Source: Paenibacillus camerounensis (GTDB taxonomy: Bacteria; Bacillota; Bacilli; Paenibacillales; Paenibacillaceae). Taken from it: a stretch of DNA of 64,000 nt. This document shows, one piece after another, positions 27,226 to 36,892 of this stretch (position 1 is its first letter; every line of letters starts with the position of its first letter). The stretch covers positions 1 through 64,000 of the forward strand of contig NZ_CCDG010000024.1 in assembly GCF_000723885.1 (NCBI RefSeq), in the 5' to 3' direction. A program made the translations under genes and the position numbers. The notes below the pieces were generated by a model. It had not been told where the DNA came from and ran no database searches. It was given only the letters and a program-made list of their open reading frames with translations.

Positions 27226-28224
27226 TTGGTTGATGTACTATCACAAAATGAAATTGATGCTCTGCTTGCTGCACTATCTTCGGGTGAAATGGATGCCGAT
27301 GAGCTGAAAAAAGAAGAAACCCAGAAAAGAATCCGTTCTTACGATTTCAAACGGGCTGTACGCTTTTCAAAAGATCATATCCGCAGTCTTACACGTATCC
27401 ATGACAATTTCGCCCGCTATCTTACTACCTATTTTTCGGCCCAATTACGCACCTTCGTACAGATCAATGTCGTTCAAGTAGAGCAGCTCCCTTATGATGA
27501 GTTTATCCGCTCCATTCCCAAAATGACGATTTTGAACATTTTCGAGGCGGAGCCGCTGGAAGGCCGTATGGTGATGGAAGTGCATCCGAATATTGCCTTT
27601 GCAATGCTGGACAGAATGCTCGGCGGATTCGGAACAGCTCCCACCAAAATTACCACATTGACCGAAATCGAAACAACCATTATGGAAAGGATCTTCAGCA
27701 GGTGCTTTGAGAGTCTGCAGGAGGCCTGGAAAACCGTGCTTGACATTAATCCCAGGATGGAAGGGCTCGAAACCAATCCGCAGTTCATGCAGATAGTCTC
27801 GCCGAATGAAACGATCGCTCTGATCTCCCTAAGCACCAAAATTGGCGACACTACCGGGATGATCAATCTTTGTATCCCTCACGTCGTTCTTGAACCGATT
27901 ATGTCAAGGCTTTCGGTCCATCAATGGTTTGTATCAGAGAAGAAGGTTCGGGACGAAGTTGAATTAGAGGCGATAAGGTCGAGAGTTAACATGGCACAGC
28001 TGCCAATTGTAGCAGAGCTAGGCGAATCGAGGTTATCCATTGCTGAATTTCTCGGGCTTAGTGTAGGCGACGTTATCTCTCTGAACAAGACTGTGGATGC
28101 AGGCTTGTCCATTAAAGTAGGGGACAGGCTAAAATTCATCGGAAGTCCCGGGATGATAAAGGATCGTGTAGCTGTACAAATAGACGAGATTGTCAGTGAA
28201 GGAGTTGAAGAGTTTGACGAGTAA
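27226..28224 (+). CDS. fliM: Flagellar motor switch protein FliM
   Basis: 332 residues. TTG 27226 is preferred because AGGGGGG (27211-27217) sits 8 bases upstream; a GTG at 27217 overlaps that site. N-terminal CheY-P-binding helix LSQNEIDALLAAL, middle CheC-like domain (SIPKMTILNIFEAEPLEG), and C-terminal SpoA domain (LSVGDVISLNKTVDAGLSIKV). Binds FliG and FliY in the C ring. Confidence 0.95.
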   Translation: MVDVLSQNEIDALLAALSSGEMDADELKKEETQKRIRSYDFKRAVRFSKDHIRSLTRIHDNFARYLTTYFSAQLRTFVQINVVQVEQLPYDEFIRSIPKMTILNIFEAEPLEGRMVMEVHPNIAFAMLDRMLGGFGTAPTKITTLTEIETTIMERIFSRCFESLQEAWKTVLDINPRMEGLETNPQFMQIVSPNETIALISLSTKIGDTTGMINLCIPHVVLEPIMSRLSVHQWFVSEKKVRDEVELEAIRSRVNMAQLPIVAELGESRLSIAEFLGLSVGDVISLNKTVDAGLSIKVGDRLKFIGSPGMIKDRVAVQIDEIVSEGVEEFDE

Positions 28225-29542
28225 AGATTATTTATCCCAGGAAGAGATTGATGCTCTTCTCAGGCAATCTGCGGAAGGCTCTCTGGCACCCGAGGTTAAG
28301 ACAGTTGATGACTTTCTGACCCCGTTTGAGCAGGATGCCTTGGGAGAAATCGGAAACATTACATTCGGCAGTGCAGCAACTGCACTCTCTACCCTGCTTG
28401 GCAAAAAGGTTGATATTACTACTCCGAAGGTATCCATTATCACCCGCAGCGAATTTGAAGAAGCATTTCCGAAGCCGCATGTAGCTGTTCATGTACAGTA
28501 TGTGGATGGATTCCAGGGAATTAACTCCCTGGTTATCAAAATCCGTGATGCCCAGGTTATCGCAGATCTCATGCTCGGCGGTGAAGGTGAACCCAAGGAT
28601 GAAGAGCTGAACGAGATTCACATCAGTGCAGTGCAGGAAGCCATGAACCAGATGATGGGTTCTTCAGCGACATCCATGTCAACCATCTTCAACAGGTTCG
28701 TCAATATTTCGCCTCCGGGTATTGATATTCTAAATATGTCCAGCGGTGAAGGTGTAGGCAGCCTGCCCGATGATGAAACGCTCATTCAAATCTCCTTCCG
28801 CTTAAAGATCGGGGATTTGATTGACTCAACAATCATGCAGCTCCTGCCTGTGCAGTTTGCCAAGGATATGGTAACCATGCTGCTCGGTGATGTCGGTCAG
28901 CCTGAGCAGGAAACCGCAGCAGCGCGGACTGAAGCGCCGCCGGCGCCAGCAGCCTCTGCACCGCCTGCCTCTGAGCCGGCACCGCAAATGCCGCCGGCAC
29001 AGCAGGCTCCGCCGCCGCAGGGCGGAATCCCGCCGCAGTATCCTCCGCAGGGAGTGCCGCCGTACCCTGGAATGGAGGGGGGCTATTATTATCCTCCGGC
29101 AGGAATGCCGGCTTACGGAATGCCGGGGATGCCGCCATATGGCATGCCTCCGTATGGAATGCCGCAGCAGGGCATGCCATATGAGCAGGCTCCGCCGCAG
29201 ACACCGCAGCCAAACCGCAACGTAAACGTACAGCCTGTACAGTTTGCTAACCTGAGTGCAGGAGCTTTTGGCAATGTCGATGAAAATAATTTAAATTTAT
29301 TGATGGACATACCACTGAGAGTAACCGTAGAATTAGGAAGGACCCAAAAGCAGATCAAAGATATTCTGGAAATGTCACAAGGCTCGATTATCGAGCTGGA
29401 CAAGCTGGCCGGTGAGCCCGTTGACATTCTGGTAAACAACAAGCTGATCGCCAAAGGGGAAGTCGTAGTTATTGACGAGAACTTCGGGGTTCGCGTTACG
29501 GATATCGTCAGCCAGTGGGACCGAATCCAAAAATTACAATAA
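28214..29542 (+). CDS. fliY: Flagellar motor switch phosphatase FliY
   Basis: 442 residues. TTG 28214 has GGAG 9 bases upstream and overlaps fliM by 11 bases. N-terminal LSQEEIDALLRQS CheY-binding helix; CheC-type phosphatase motifs EIGNITFGSAATAL and EAMNQMMGSSATSM; a Pro/Met/Gly/Tyr-rich linker at about residues 235-335 with repeated PPYGMP units; C-terminal FliN domain (LRVTVELGRTQKQIKDILEM). It both builds the C ring and dephosphorylates CheY-P. Confidence 0.96.
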   Translation: MTSKDYLSQEEIDALLRQSAEGSLAPEVKTVDDFLTPFEQDALGEIGNITFGSAATALSTLLGKKVDITTPKVSIITRSEFEEAFPKPHVAVHVQYVDGFQGINSLVIKIRDAQVIADLMLGGEGEPKDEELNEIHISAVQEAMNQMMGSSATSMSTIFNRFVNISPPGIDILNMSSGEGVGSLPDDETLIQISFRLKIGDLIDSTIMQLLPVQFAKDMVTMLLGDVGQPEQETAAARTEAPPAPAASAPPASEPAPQMPPAQQAPPPQGGIPPQYPPQGVPPYPGMEGGYYYPPAGMPAYGMPGMPPYGMPPYGMPQQGMPYEQAPPQTPQPNRNVNVQPVQFANLSAGAFGNVDENNLNLLMDIPLRVTVELGRTQKQIKDILEMSQGSIIELDKLAGEPVDILVNNKLIAKGEVVVIDENFGVRVTDIVSQWDRIQKLQ

Positions 29543-29568
29543 ACATACTTAGGGAGGATTTTTTAAAA

Positions 29569-29934
29569 ATGGCTAACCGAATTCTAATCGTGGACGATGC
29601 AGCATTTATGAGAATGATGATCCGTGACATTTTGTCGAAAAACGGATTTGAAGTAGTGGGGGAAGCCCAAGACGGCTCGCAGGCAATCGAGAAGTTCAAA
29701 GAGCTGCGTCCGGATCTGATTACAATGGACATTACAATGCCTGAAATGGACGGCATTGCCGCCCTTAAGGAAATTAAAAAAGTGGATGCCAACGCCAAAG
29801 TCATCATGTGCTCAGCCATGGGTCAGCAGGCTATGGTTATTGATGCTATTCAAGCCGGTGCAAAGGACTTTATTGTGAAGCCTTTCCAGGCAGACCGTGT
29901 TGTTGAAGCAATCAACAAAACGCTGGGCGTATAG
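29569..29934 (+). CDS. cheY: Chemotaxis response regulator CheY
   Basis: 121 residues, single receiver domain. Acid pocket D9/D10, phospho-acceptor D54 in LITMDITMPEMDG, and the switch lysine in DFIVKPF. ATG 29569 with AGGGAGG upstream. Phosphorylated by CheA and acts on FliM. Confidence 0.97.
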   Translation: MANRILIVDDAAFMRMMIRDILSKNGFEVVGEAQDGSQAIEKFKELRPDLITMDITMPEMDGIAALKEIKKVDANAKVIMCSAMGQQAMVIDAIQAGAKDFIVKPFQADRVVEAINKTLGV

Positions 29935-29947
29935 GCAGGAATAAGGC

Positions 29948-30475
29948 ATGTTAGCCAATTCCGAAATGCTCGGAGACAGCAATCCCCTGCTGAGTTTAAT
30001 TAAGGTTATTTTTGTGCTTGCCATCATTGTTGTGCTTATAGTGCTGCTGATCCGTTTTCTCGGTCGCCGTAATCAGACTTTAATGAGCGGGCAATCCATC
30101 CGGACGCTTGGAGCGGTCGGCATGGGGCCCAACAAGTCAGTGCAGATACTGGAAATCGGAGGCAGCCTTTACTTAATCGGGGTCGGTGAGAATATTTCTA
30201 TGCTGGATAAAATCACTGATCCTGCCGAAGTGGCGATTATCGTTTCAAGATTCGAGGATCAGGCGGCAGGACAGAATAATCTTCTGGTGCCGCTCCTGTC
30301 CAGGATCAAGGCAAAGGTACGCGGAGAGGTGCCCTCCCAGGAAATAGAATTGAATGAAACGTCCTCTTTTTATGAGACCTTGCAATCCAAGCTTGCGCAG
30401 TCGCCTGAGCGTAAAGAGAAAATGGAAGAGCTTCTCCGGGATGATAGTCTTAAGGATGAGTCGAGGAATTTATGA
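29948..30475 (+). CDS. fliO: Flagellar biosynthesis protein FliO/FliZ
   Basis: 175 residues. One membrane segment (IKVIFVLAIIVVLIVLLIRFLG), then a short beta domain (IRTLGAVGMGPNKSVQILEIGG) and a charged helical tail. It helps fold FliP in the export gate. B. subtilis calls it FliZ. Overlaps fliP by four bases. Confidence 0.9.
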   Translation: MLANSEMLGDSNPLLSLIKVIFVLAIIVVLIVLLIRFLGRRNQTLMSGQSIRTLGAVGMGPNKSVQILEIGGSLYLIGVGENISMLDKITDPAEVAIIVSRFEDQAAGQNNLLVPLLSRIKAKVRGEVPSQEIELNETSSFYETLQSKLAQSPERKEKMEELLRDDSLKDESRNL

Positions 30476-31239
30476 ACAAAAAGCTGATTCTTTCTTTTCT
30501 GTTGCTCGGTATATTCAGTATGCTGCTCTTACATCCGATTCACGCAGATCCTATTCCGAATATCAACATTCAGGTCGGAGGCGGTGATAGTACAGCTGGC
30601 GGGGGAACCAGCTCCATCTCGATTCTGCTCCTTGTTACAGTATTGAGTGTGGCCCCGGCTTTTTTAGTCCTTATGACCAGCTTTACACGAATCGTCATCG
30701 TACTTGGTTTTGTCAGAACCTCTCTGGGTACTCAGCAGATGCCCCCGAACCAGGTACTGGTAGGACTTGCGTTGTTCCTCACCCTGTTTATAATGTCACC
30801 TACGCTCTCACAGGTGAATGAACAGGCTTTACAGCCCTACATGAAGGGGACGCTTACCCAATCAGAAGCGCTCACCAGAGCAGCTGATCCCATGAAGGAA
30901 TTTATGTTTAAGCAGACGAACACCAAAGACCTGCTGCTGTTTATGAATTACACCGGCGGCAATGCTTCGGTTAAGCCTGAGACCTACAGCGATATTCCGC
31001 TTACTGTTATGGTACCTGCTTTTGCCATAGGTGAAATGAAAAAGGCTTTTATGATGGGGTTCATGATCTTTATCCCCTTTTTGATTATTGATGTTGTAGT
31101 TTCAAGTACTTTGATGGCTATGGGGATGATGATGCTTCCCCCGGTCATGATCTCATTGCCTTTCAAAATAATGCTCTTTGTACTGGTCGACGGCTGGTAT
31201 CTGGTCGTTCAGTCCCTGCTGCTAAGTTTCAACACCTGA
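30472..31239 (+). CDS. fliP: Flagellar export gate protein FliP
   Basis: 255 residues. Signal peptide LILSFLLLGIFSMLLLHPIHA, then the type III FliP/YscR signatures APAFLVLMTSFTRIVIVLGF and PPNQVLVGLALFLTLFIM, and four membrane segments. Five copies form the gate with FliQ and FliR. Confidence 0.97.
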   Translation: MNKKLILSFLLLGIFSMLLLHPIHADPIPNINIQVGGGDSTAGGGTSSISILLLVTVLSVAPAFLVLMTSFTRIVIVLGFVRTSLGTQQMPPNQVLVGLALFLTLFIMSPTLSQVNEQALQPYMKGTLTQSEALTRAADPMKEFMFKQTNTKDLLLFMNYTGGNASVKPETYSDIPLTVMVPAFAIGEMKKAFMMGFMIFIPFLIIDVVVSSTLMAMGMMMLPPVMISLPFKIMLFVLVDGWYLVVQSLLLSFNT

Positions 31240-31260
31240 CAATAAGAGGAGGCGTGTGGG

Positions 31261-31530
31261 ATGAATGCGGAGTTTATTATCGGCCTGGCAGGTCAAGCCG
31301 TATATTTGATACTTGAAACAAGTGCCCCCATGCTTATTCTTGGTCTGGTGGTGGGACTCACCGTGAGTATCTTTCAGGCAACAACACAAATTCAGGAGCA
31401 GACGTTGGCATTTGTTCCTAAGATTGTCGCTGTATTACTGGCCTTGTTAATTTTTGGCCCTTGGATTATTACTAAGCTTGTAGATTTTACCGGTCAAATT
31501 TTGGGCAGTCTCTATATGTATATCGGTTAA
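31261..31530 (+). CDS. fliQ: Flagellar export gate protein FliQ
   Basis: 89 residues with two membrane hairpin helices; LGLVVGLTVSIFQATTQIQEQTLAFVPKI-like core is diagnostic (visible as VSIFQATTQIQEQTLAFVPK). ATG preceded by AGAGGAGG. Confidence 0.97.
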   Translation: MNAEFIIGLAGQAVYLILETSAPMLILGLVVGLTVSIFQATTQIQEQTLAFVPKIVAVLLALLIFGPWIITKLVDFTGQILGSLYMYIG

Positions 31531-31534
31531 GATT

Positions 31535-32326
31535 ATGGATATGGAGACCCTGCTGCAAAGTTTTCCTGTTTTTCTGCTGATTTTTTGTCGAATTACCTCC
31601 TTTTTTGTTGTAGTTCCGGTGTTTTCTTCACGGAGCGTGCCAATGCAGTTCAAAATCGGATTGTCATTTTTTGTAGCCATGGTGGTTTATAGCTCAGGCG
31701 GGACGAGTATTACAGTACCGCAGGATCTGACCTATATCATTCTTATTATCAGAGAAGTATTAATCGGACTGCTGCTTGGATTTCTTGGTTATCTGATGTT
31801 CATGACTATACAGGCAGCCGGTTCTTTTATTGATATCCAAATCGGCTTTGCCATCGCTAACGTAATAGATCCTATGACCGGATCCTCAGCCCCGATTTTT
31901 GGTAACTTCAAATATATGATAGCACTGACCATGTTTGTCATTATGAATGGTCATCACTACTTGCTGGATGCCATCATTTACAGCTACAACTGGGTACCAA
32001 TAGATAACACCATTTTTGTAAAAATGTTAGACGGGAGCCTGTCGGATTTCCTGGTTCGAAGCTTTGCGCAATCCTTTATGCTTGCTTTTCAAATGTCGGC
32101 ACCGTTAGTCACTGCATTGTTTCTAACCGACATTGGCCTGGCTTTCCTGGCTAGAACCGCTCCCCAATTTAATGTTTTTGTTATAGGCGTTCCAATTAAA
32201 ATTATTGTGGGACTTTCATTGTTCCTTGTTCTAATGCCAAGTCTTGCGTTCTTGTTTCAGAATCTTTACGACATCATGTTTGAGTCTATGCAAAATTTGC
32301 TTGGCCTCTTAGGGAAGAGCCCTTAG
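31535..32326 (+). CDS. fliR: Flagellar export gate protein FliR
   Basis: 263 residues, several membrane helices. Core motifs LIIREVLIGLLLGFLGYL and QIGFAIANVIDPMTG. The gene starts 4 bases after fliQ with no spacer, so translation is probably coupled. Confidence 0.96.
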   Translation: MDMETLLQSFPVFLLIFCRITSFFVVVPVFSSRSVPMQFKIGLSFFVAMVVYSSGGTSITVPQDLTYIILIIREVLIGLLLGFLGYLMFMTIQAAGSFIDIQIGFAIANVIDPMTGSSAPIFGNFKYMIALTMFVIMNGHHYLLDAIIYSYNWVPIDNTIFVKMLDGSLSDFLVRSFAQSFMLAFQMSAPLVTALFLTDIGLAFLARTAPQFNVFVIGVPIKIIVGLSLFLVLMPSLAFLFQNLYDIMFESMQNLLGLLGKSP

Positions 32327-32350
32327 GTGACTGTAAGGAGAGAATTTGTT

Positions 32351-33445
32351 ATGCCTGAAGCAGGGCGATATAAGCTTGATCTTCAGCTTTTCGGGGGTGA
32401 CAAAACCGAGAAGCCAACAGGAAAACGGCGTTCAGATGCCCGGAAAAAGGGCCAGGTAGCCAAAAGCGCCGAGTTATCCGGTTCTATAGTCCTGTTCTCA
32501 GCATTAATCAGTTTGATTACTTTTGGTAGCTATATGCGAGAACGGCTAATGACGCTTTACACAGATGTTTTTCAAAACCGGTTGCTGATGGAGGTAACCT
32601 CGGACAACGTTATAAATATGTTTAATGAATTCGGGCTGCAAATTCTGATGCTGCTGGCACCGCTTCTGATTATTACCTTGATCGCAGCACTAGTTGTTAA
32701 CTATGCAGAAGTCGGATTTCTTTATACTACAGCCGGAATCACGCCTAAATTCAGTAAGCTAAATCCGATTAGCGGCTTTAAAAATATTTTTTCAATGAAA
32801 GCTTTTGTCGAGTTTCTCAAGTCTGTATTTAAATTGCTGATTGTTGCGTATCTGGTCTACAGCGCACTTTGGGGTGAAATAGACAACATTGCTACGCTTA
32901 CACATGTTGATGCTGAAAGTGCTTTCCGATATGCTGCAAAAATGACTATGAATCTGGGCATAAAAATTGCATCGTTTCTCTTAGTTTTGGCTGTGTTTGA
33001 TTACATTTATCAAAAGTTTCAGCATGAGAAGAGCCTGAAGATGTCCAAGCAGGAAATTAAAGATGAATACAAAAATCAGGAGGGCGACCCTTTAATTAAA
33101 GGGAAGATAAAAGCTGCCCAACGTAAAATGGCTATGATGCGGATGATGCAGGAAGTTCCGAATGCAGATGTTATTATAACGAACCCTACACATTTTGCCG
33201 TAGCATTGAAATATGACGGGAAAACGATGGAGGCTCCGCAGATTATAGCCAAGGGCCAGGATTATGTGGCACTCCGCATCAGAGAACTGGCTAAGGAGCA
33301 TGGTGTTATGACTATGGAGAACAAGCCGCTGGCACGGGCGTTATTCCAAAGGGCAGAAATCGGGGATGTCGTTCCCCAGGATCTGTTTCAGGCAGTTGCT
33401 GAAGTGTTGGCCTATGTATATAAGCTTAAAGGTAAGAGGAACTAA
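32351..33445 (+). CDS. flhB: Flagellar export switch protein FlhB
   Basis: 364 residues. ATG 32351 has AAGGAG 10 bases upstream; an in-frame GTG at 32327 is less likely. GDKTEKPTGKRRSDARKKGQ is the family N-terminus, followed by four membrane segments and the C-terminal domain with the autocleavage site NPTH in VIITNPTHFAVALKYD. Switches specificity from hook to filament under FliK. Compare the stand-alone C-domain at 745-1050. Confidence 0.97.
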   Translation: MPEAGRYKLDLQLFGGDKTEKPTGKRRSDARKKGQVAKSAELSGSIVLFSALISLITFGSYMRERLMTLYTDVFQNRLLMEVTSDNVINMFNEFGLQILMLLAPLLIITLIAALVVNYAEVGFLYTTAGITPKFSKLNPISGFKNIFSMKAFVEFLKSVFKLLIVAYLVYSALWGEIDNIATLTHVDAESAFRYAAKMTMNLGIKIASFLLVLAVFDYIYQKFQHEKSLKMSKQEIKDEYKNQEGDPLIKGKIKAAQRKMAMMRMMQEVPNADVIITNPTHFAVALKYDGKTMEAPQIIAKGQDYVALRIRELAKEHGVMTMENKPLARALFQRAEIGDVVPQDLFQAVAEVLAYVYKLKGKRN

Positions 33446-33464
33446 CCGGGGGAGGTAGCGGACA

Positions 33465-35498
33465 GTGAAGGCTAGAGACATATCAGTACTAATGGGTATC
33501 ATCGGTATTGTACTTATGATGATTTTGCCCATCCCGGTTTGGCTTCTGGATATACTGCTCATTATTAATATTTCATTGGCCCTCATGATCATACTGGTTG
33601 CTATGAACAATAAGGAAGCGTTGCAATTCTCTATTTTCCCTTCACTATTGTTGATAACAACGTTGTTTCGTCTGGCGCTGAATATTTCTACTACGAAGCT
33701 GATTTTAAAAGATGGACATGCCGGTGAGGTTGTGGCTACGTTCGGAAGCTGGATTGCCGGGGGACAAATCGCTATAGGATTTATTGTCTTTCTTATTCTT
33801 GTTGTAGTTCAGTTTATCGTTATAACAAAAGGTTCCGAACGTGTTGCTGAGGTAGGCGCCCGTTTTACCCTGGATGCTATGCCCGGAAAGCAAATGAGTA
33901 TTGATGCGGATTTGAACGCAGGAATGATCAACGAACAGCAGGCAAGAGAGCGTCGTCTGAAAATCGAGCGTGAAGCGGATTTCTTCGGATCCATGGATGG
34001 TGCGAGTAAGTTCGTTAAAGGTGATGCGATCGCCAGTATTATCATCCTGCTGATTAACTTAATCGGCGGTTTTATTATTGGGATGGTTGTGCATGGTATG
34101 GACTTTTCCGAGGCTTTATCGACTTATTCTGTGTTGACCATAGGTGATGGCCTTGTCAGCCAGATTCCGGCTTTGCTCATTTCGACTGCTTCAGGCCTCA
34201 TTGTTACAAGAGCCGCATCTGATGGCAATTTAGCTGAAGACCTCACTGGACAGTTAATGTCCTATCCTAACCTACTATACATAGTAGCCGTGACCATTGC
34301 ATTTCTAGGTTTTTTCACCCCGATCACGGTATTATCCACCTTACCGCTTGCAGGACTTATGGCTTATGCAGCCTACACAATGGGACAAAAAGCAAATAAA
34401 AAGCAGATTGCCGATGAACAGCTTGTTGAAGAAAAGCAAATTGAAGAAGTCCGCAGTCCGGAAAGTGTTATTAATCTGCTTACGGTTGATCCGATTGAAT
34501 TCGAGTTTGGCTATGGGCTGATTCCGCTGGCTGATACCGGGCAGGGCGGTGATTTGCTTGACCGGATTATCATGATCAGGCGGCAATGTGCACTTGAGAT
34601 GGGACTTGTTGTGCCGGTTATCCGGATTCGCGACAATATTCAACTAAAACCGAATGAATATGTCATAAAAATTAAAGGAAATACTGTCGGCGGTGGTGAA
34701 TTACTACTTAATCACTATCTCGCTATGAGTCCCGGGTATGATGATGAGTCGATTAACGGCATAGAAACTGTCGAACCGTCCTTTGGCCTTCCGGCTTTAT
34801 GGATCGATGAGTCGGTCAAAGACCGGGCAGAGCTGTCCGGGTATACTGTGGTAGATCCGCCTTCTGTTGTAGCGACACATCTGACAGAGCTTATCAAACG
34901 CCATGGACACGAGCTGCTCGGACGCCAGGAAACGAAACAGCTGGTCGACAATCTGCGCGAGAATTATCCTGTACTGGTTGATGAACTTATTCCTTCAGTA
35001 CTGGCTATCGGTGATGTGCAAAAGGTGCTGGGCAAGCTGCTGCGGGAGAAGATCTCTATCCGGGATCTGGTCACCATTTTCGAGACGCTTGCTGATTACG
35101 GCACTTATACCAAAGATCCAGATATTCTGACGGAATATGTGCGGCAGTCGCTTTCAAGACAGATTACCCAGCAGTTCTCCCAGACTGGAGAAACCTTACG
35201 GGTCATTACGGTTGGTCCTAATCTGGAAAAGAAAATTTCGGAAAGCGTCCAGCAGACCGAGCAGGGCAGTTATCTGGCACTTGATCCGGTCTCGACTCAA
35301 ACGGTATACCAAAGACTTACCGAACAGATTAACCGTCTCCTGCAGTCCGGACAGCAGCCGATTGTGCTTACATCCCCAACCATCCGGATGTATCTGCGCC
35401 AGGTGATTGAGCGGACGATGCAGGATATCCCGGTGCTATCCTACAGTGAGCTGGAGCCTAATATTGAAATTCAAAGCGTTGGGGTGGTGAACTTATGA
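33465..35498 (+). CDS. flhA: Flagellar export protein FlhA
   Basis: 677 residues from GTG. Eight or so N-terminal membrane helices, with the FHIPEP loop region visible as ITKGSERVAEVGARFTLDAMPGKQMSIDADL. The large cytoplasmic domain begins near residue 330 and docks chaperone-substrate pairs. Overlaps flhF by four bases. Confidence 0.97.
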   Translation: MKARDISVLMGIIGIVLMMILPIPVWLLDILLIINISLALMIILVAMNNKEALQFSIFPSLLLITTLFRLALNISTTKLILKDGHAGEVVATFGSWIAGGQIAIGFIVFLILVVVQFIVITKGSERVAEVGARFTLDAMPGKQMSIDADLNAGMINEQQARERRLKIEREADFFGSMDGASKFVKGDAIASIIILLINLIGGFIIGMVVHGMDFSEALSTYSVLTIGDGLVSQIPALLISTASGLIVTRAASDGNLAEDLTGQLMSYPNLLYIVAVTIAFLGFFTPITVLSTLPLAGLMAYAAYTMGQKANKKQIADEQLVEEKQIEEVRSPESVINLLTVDPIEFEFGYGLIPLADTGQGGDLLDRIIMIRRQCALEMGLVVPVIRIRDNIQLKPNEYVIKIKGNTVGGGELLLNHYLAMSPGYDDESINGIETVEPSFGLPALWIDESVKDRAELSGYTVVDPPSVVATHLTELIKRHGHELLGRQETKQLVDNLRENYPVLVDELIPSVLAIGDVQKVLGKLLREKISIRDLVTIFETLADYGTYTKDPDILTEYVRQSLSRQITQQFSQTGETLRVITVGPNLEKKISESVQQTEQGSYLALDPVSTQTVYQRLTEQINRLLQSGQQPIVLTSPTIRMYLRQVIERTMQDIPVLSYSELEPNIEIQSVGVVNL

Positions 35499-36892
35499 GA
35501 GTGAAGCGTTATGTGGTCGATACGATGCCAGACGCGATGCATTCCATCCGCAGCGAGCTGGGGAGCGATGCCGTTATCCTCAGTACCAAGGAGATTAAGA
35601 TCGGCGGATTTATGGGAATGTTCCAGAAAAAAAAGATAGAGGTTGTAGCTGCAGTAGAGGAGGCGCGTAAACCGTCTGGAGCCGGCAGTGCTCCGGCAAC
35701 ACCGGCGAGTATACCGCGCAGCGCAGTTCCGCAGGCTTATCAGAAGGCTGTGGCAGCTACCCAGACGCCGCCTAAAGAGCAGAGGCCGGCGGCCGAGACG
35801 TTTGCTGCTGAAATAGCGGCGGCGCTGTCAGAGGCCAGAGAAGCCGGTGGTGTGGCGGTAATGCCCGCTGTTGCTCAGGAGGAGCTTCCCCGGCCGCCGG
35901 AGCGGAAGCCTGCTGAGCCTATTCCTGATTCCCATGCCCAGGATAGCAAGCAACCGTTATCAGAACGATTTGAACACTTGGATGCAGAGCTGGAGACCGC
36001 TGTACCCTCGGAGCCTGAAAGTGACGTGCTCCGTGAAATAAGGGATATGAAGCAATGGATGGAACGGATAGCGCGTTATTCCTCAAGCGGCATTGAGCTG
36101 CCGCAGATGCTGGATGAGCTGAAGCGTCTGCTGATTGATCAGGATACCGACGCAGTGCTTGTAGAGGAATGGATCAGCACTATTTATGACCGCTGGAATG
36201 AGGAGGGACGGACCTGGACCGCTGAGCGTTTTCCGGAAATGCTGCAGGAGCAGATAAACGGGTTTCTGGCTGGAAGAATTGCCGGAGGGATTGCTGCAGA
36301 TACCAGTATCGTTTATATTGCCGGGCCAACTGGTGTAGGTAAAACCACTTCCATTGCCAAGCTGGCGGCAGAACAGCTGTTCAAGCATGGCCGGAAGGTC
36401 GGACTGATTACCTCTGACACATACCGGATTTCAGCAGTGGAGCAGCTGCGTACCTATGCTGCTATTTTGAATATACCGCTTGAGGTTGTACAGTCACCGG
36501 GTGATCTGCAGAGAGCAATGTTCCGCTTGGAGAGCTGTGACCTGGTGTTAATGGATACCGCCGGGCGCAATTACCGCAATGAAATGTTTGTTGCCGAGCT
36601 TCAGAGCCTGCTCGCTAAGGAACTGAAGAGCGAAACCTTCCTGGTACTGAGTATGACCTCGAAAAGCCGGGATATGAAGCTGATAGCCGAGCATTTCGGC
36701 CGCTACCAGCTCGACAAAGTTATTTTCACCAAAATGGATGAGACCGGGAGCTACGGGCCTCTATTCAATGTATTGAATGATTTTCCGCTCAAGCTGTCTT
36801 ACCTGACGAACGGTCAGAATGTCCCGGATGATCTGCTGATGGCCTCCAAAGAATTACTCAGTGAAATGCTGCTGGGAACAGGAGGCCACTGA
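35495..36892 (+). CDS. flhF: SRP-like GTPase FlhF
   Basis: 465 residues. Basic N-terminal region (RVKRYVVDTMPDAMHSIRSELG), a Pro/Ala-rich linker, then the NG GTPase: [51 protein letters not shown]. Sets the place and number of flagella together with FlhG. Confidence 0.96.
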   Translation: MRVKRYVVDTMPDAMHSIRSELGSDAVILSTKEIKIGGFMGMFQKKKIEVVAAVEEARKPSGAGSAPATPASIPRSAVPQAYQKAVAATQTPPKEQRPAAETFAAEIAAALSEAREAGGVAVMPAVAQEELPRPPERKPAEPIPDSHAQDSKQPLSERFEHLDAELETAVPSEPESDVLREIRDMKQWMERIARYSSSGIELPQMLDELKRLLIDQDTDAVLVEEWISTIYDRWNEEGRTWTAERFPEMLQEQINGFLAGRIAGGIAADTSIVYIAGPTGVGKTTSIAKLAAEQLFKHGRKVGLITSDTYRISAVEQLRTYAAILNIPLEVVQSPGDLQRAMFRLESCDLVLMDTAGRNYRNEMFVAELQSLLAKELKSETFLVLSMTSKSRDMKLIAEHFGRYQLDKVIFTKMDETGSYGPLFNVLNDFPLKLSYLTNGQNVPDDLLMASKELLSEMLLGTGGH

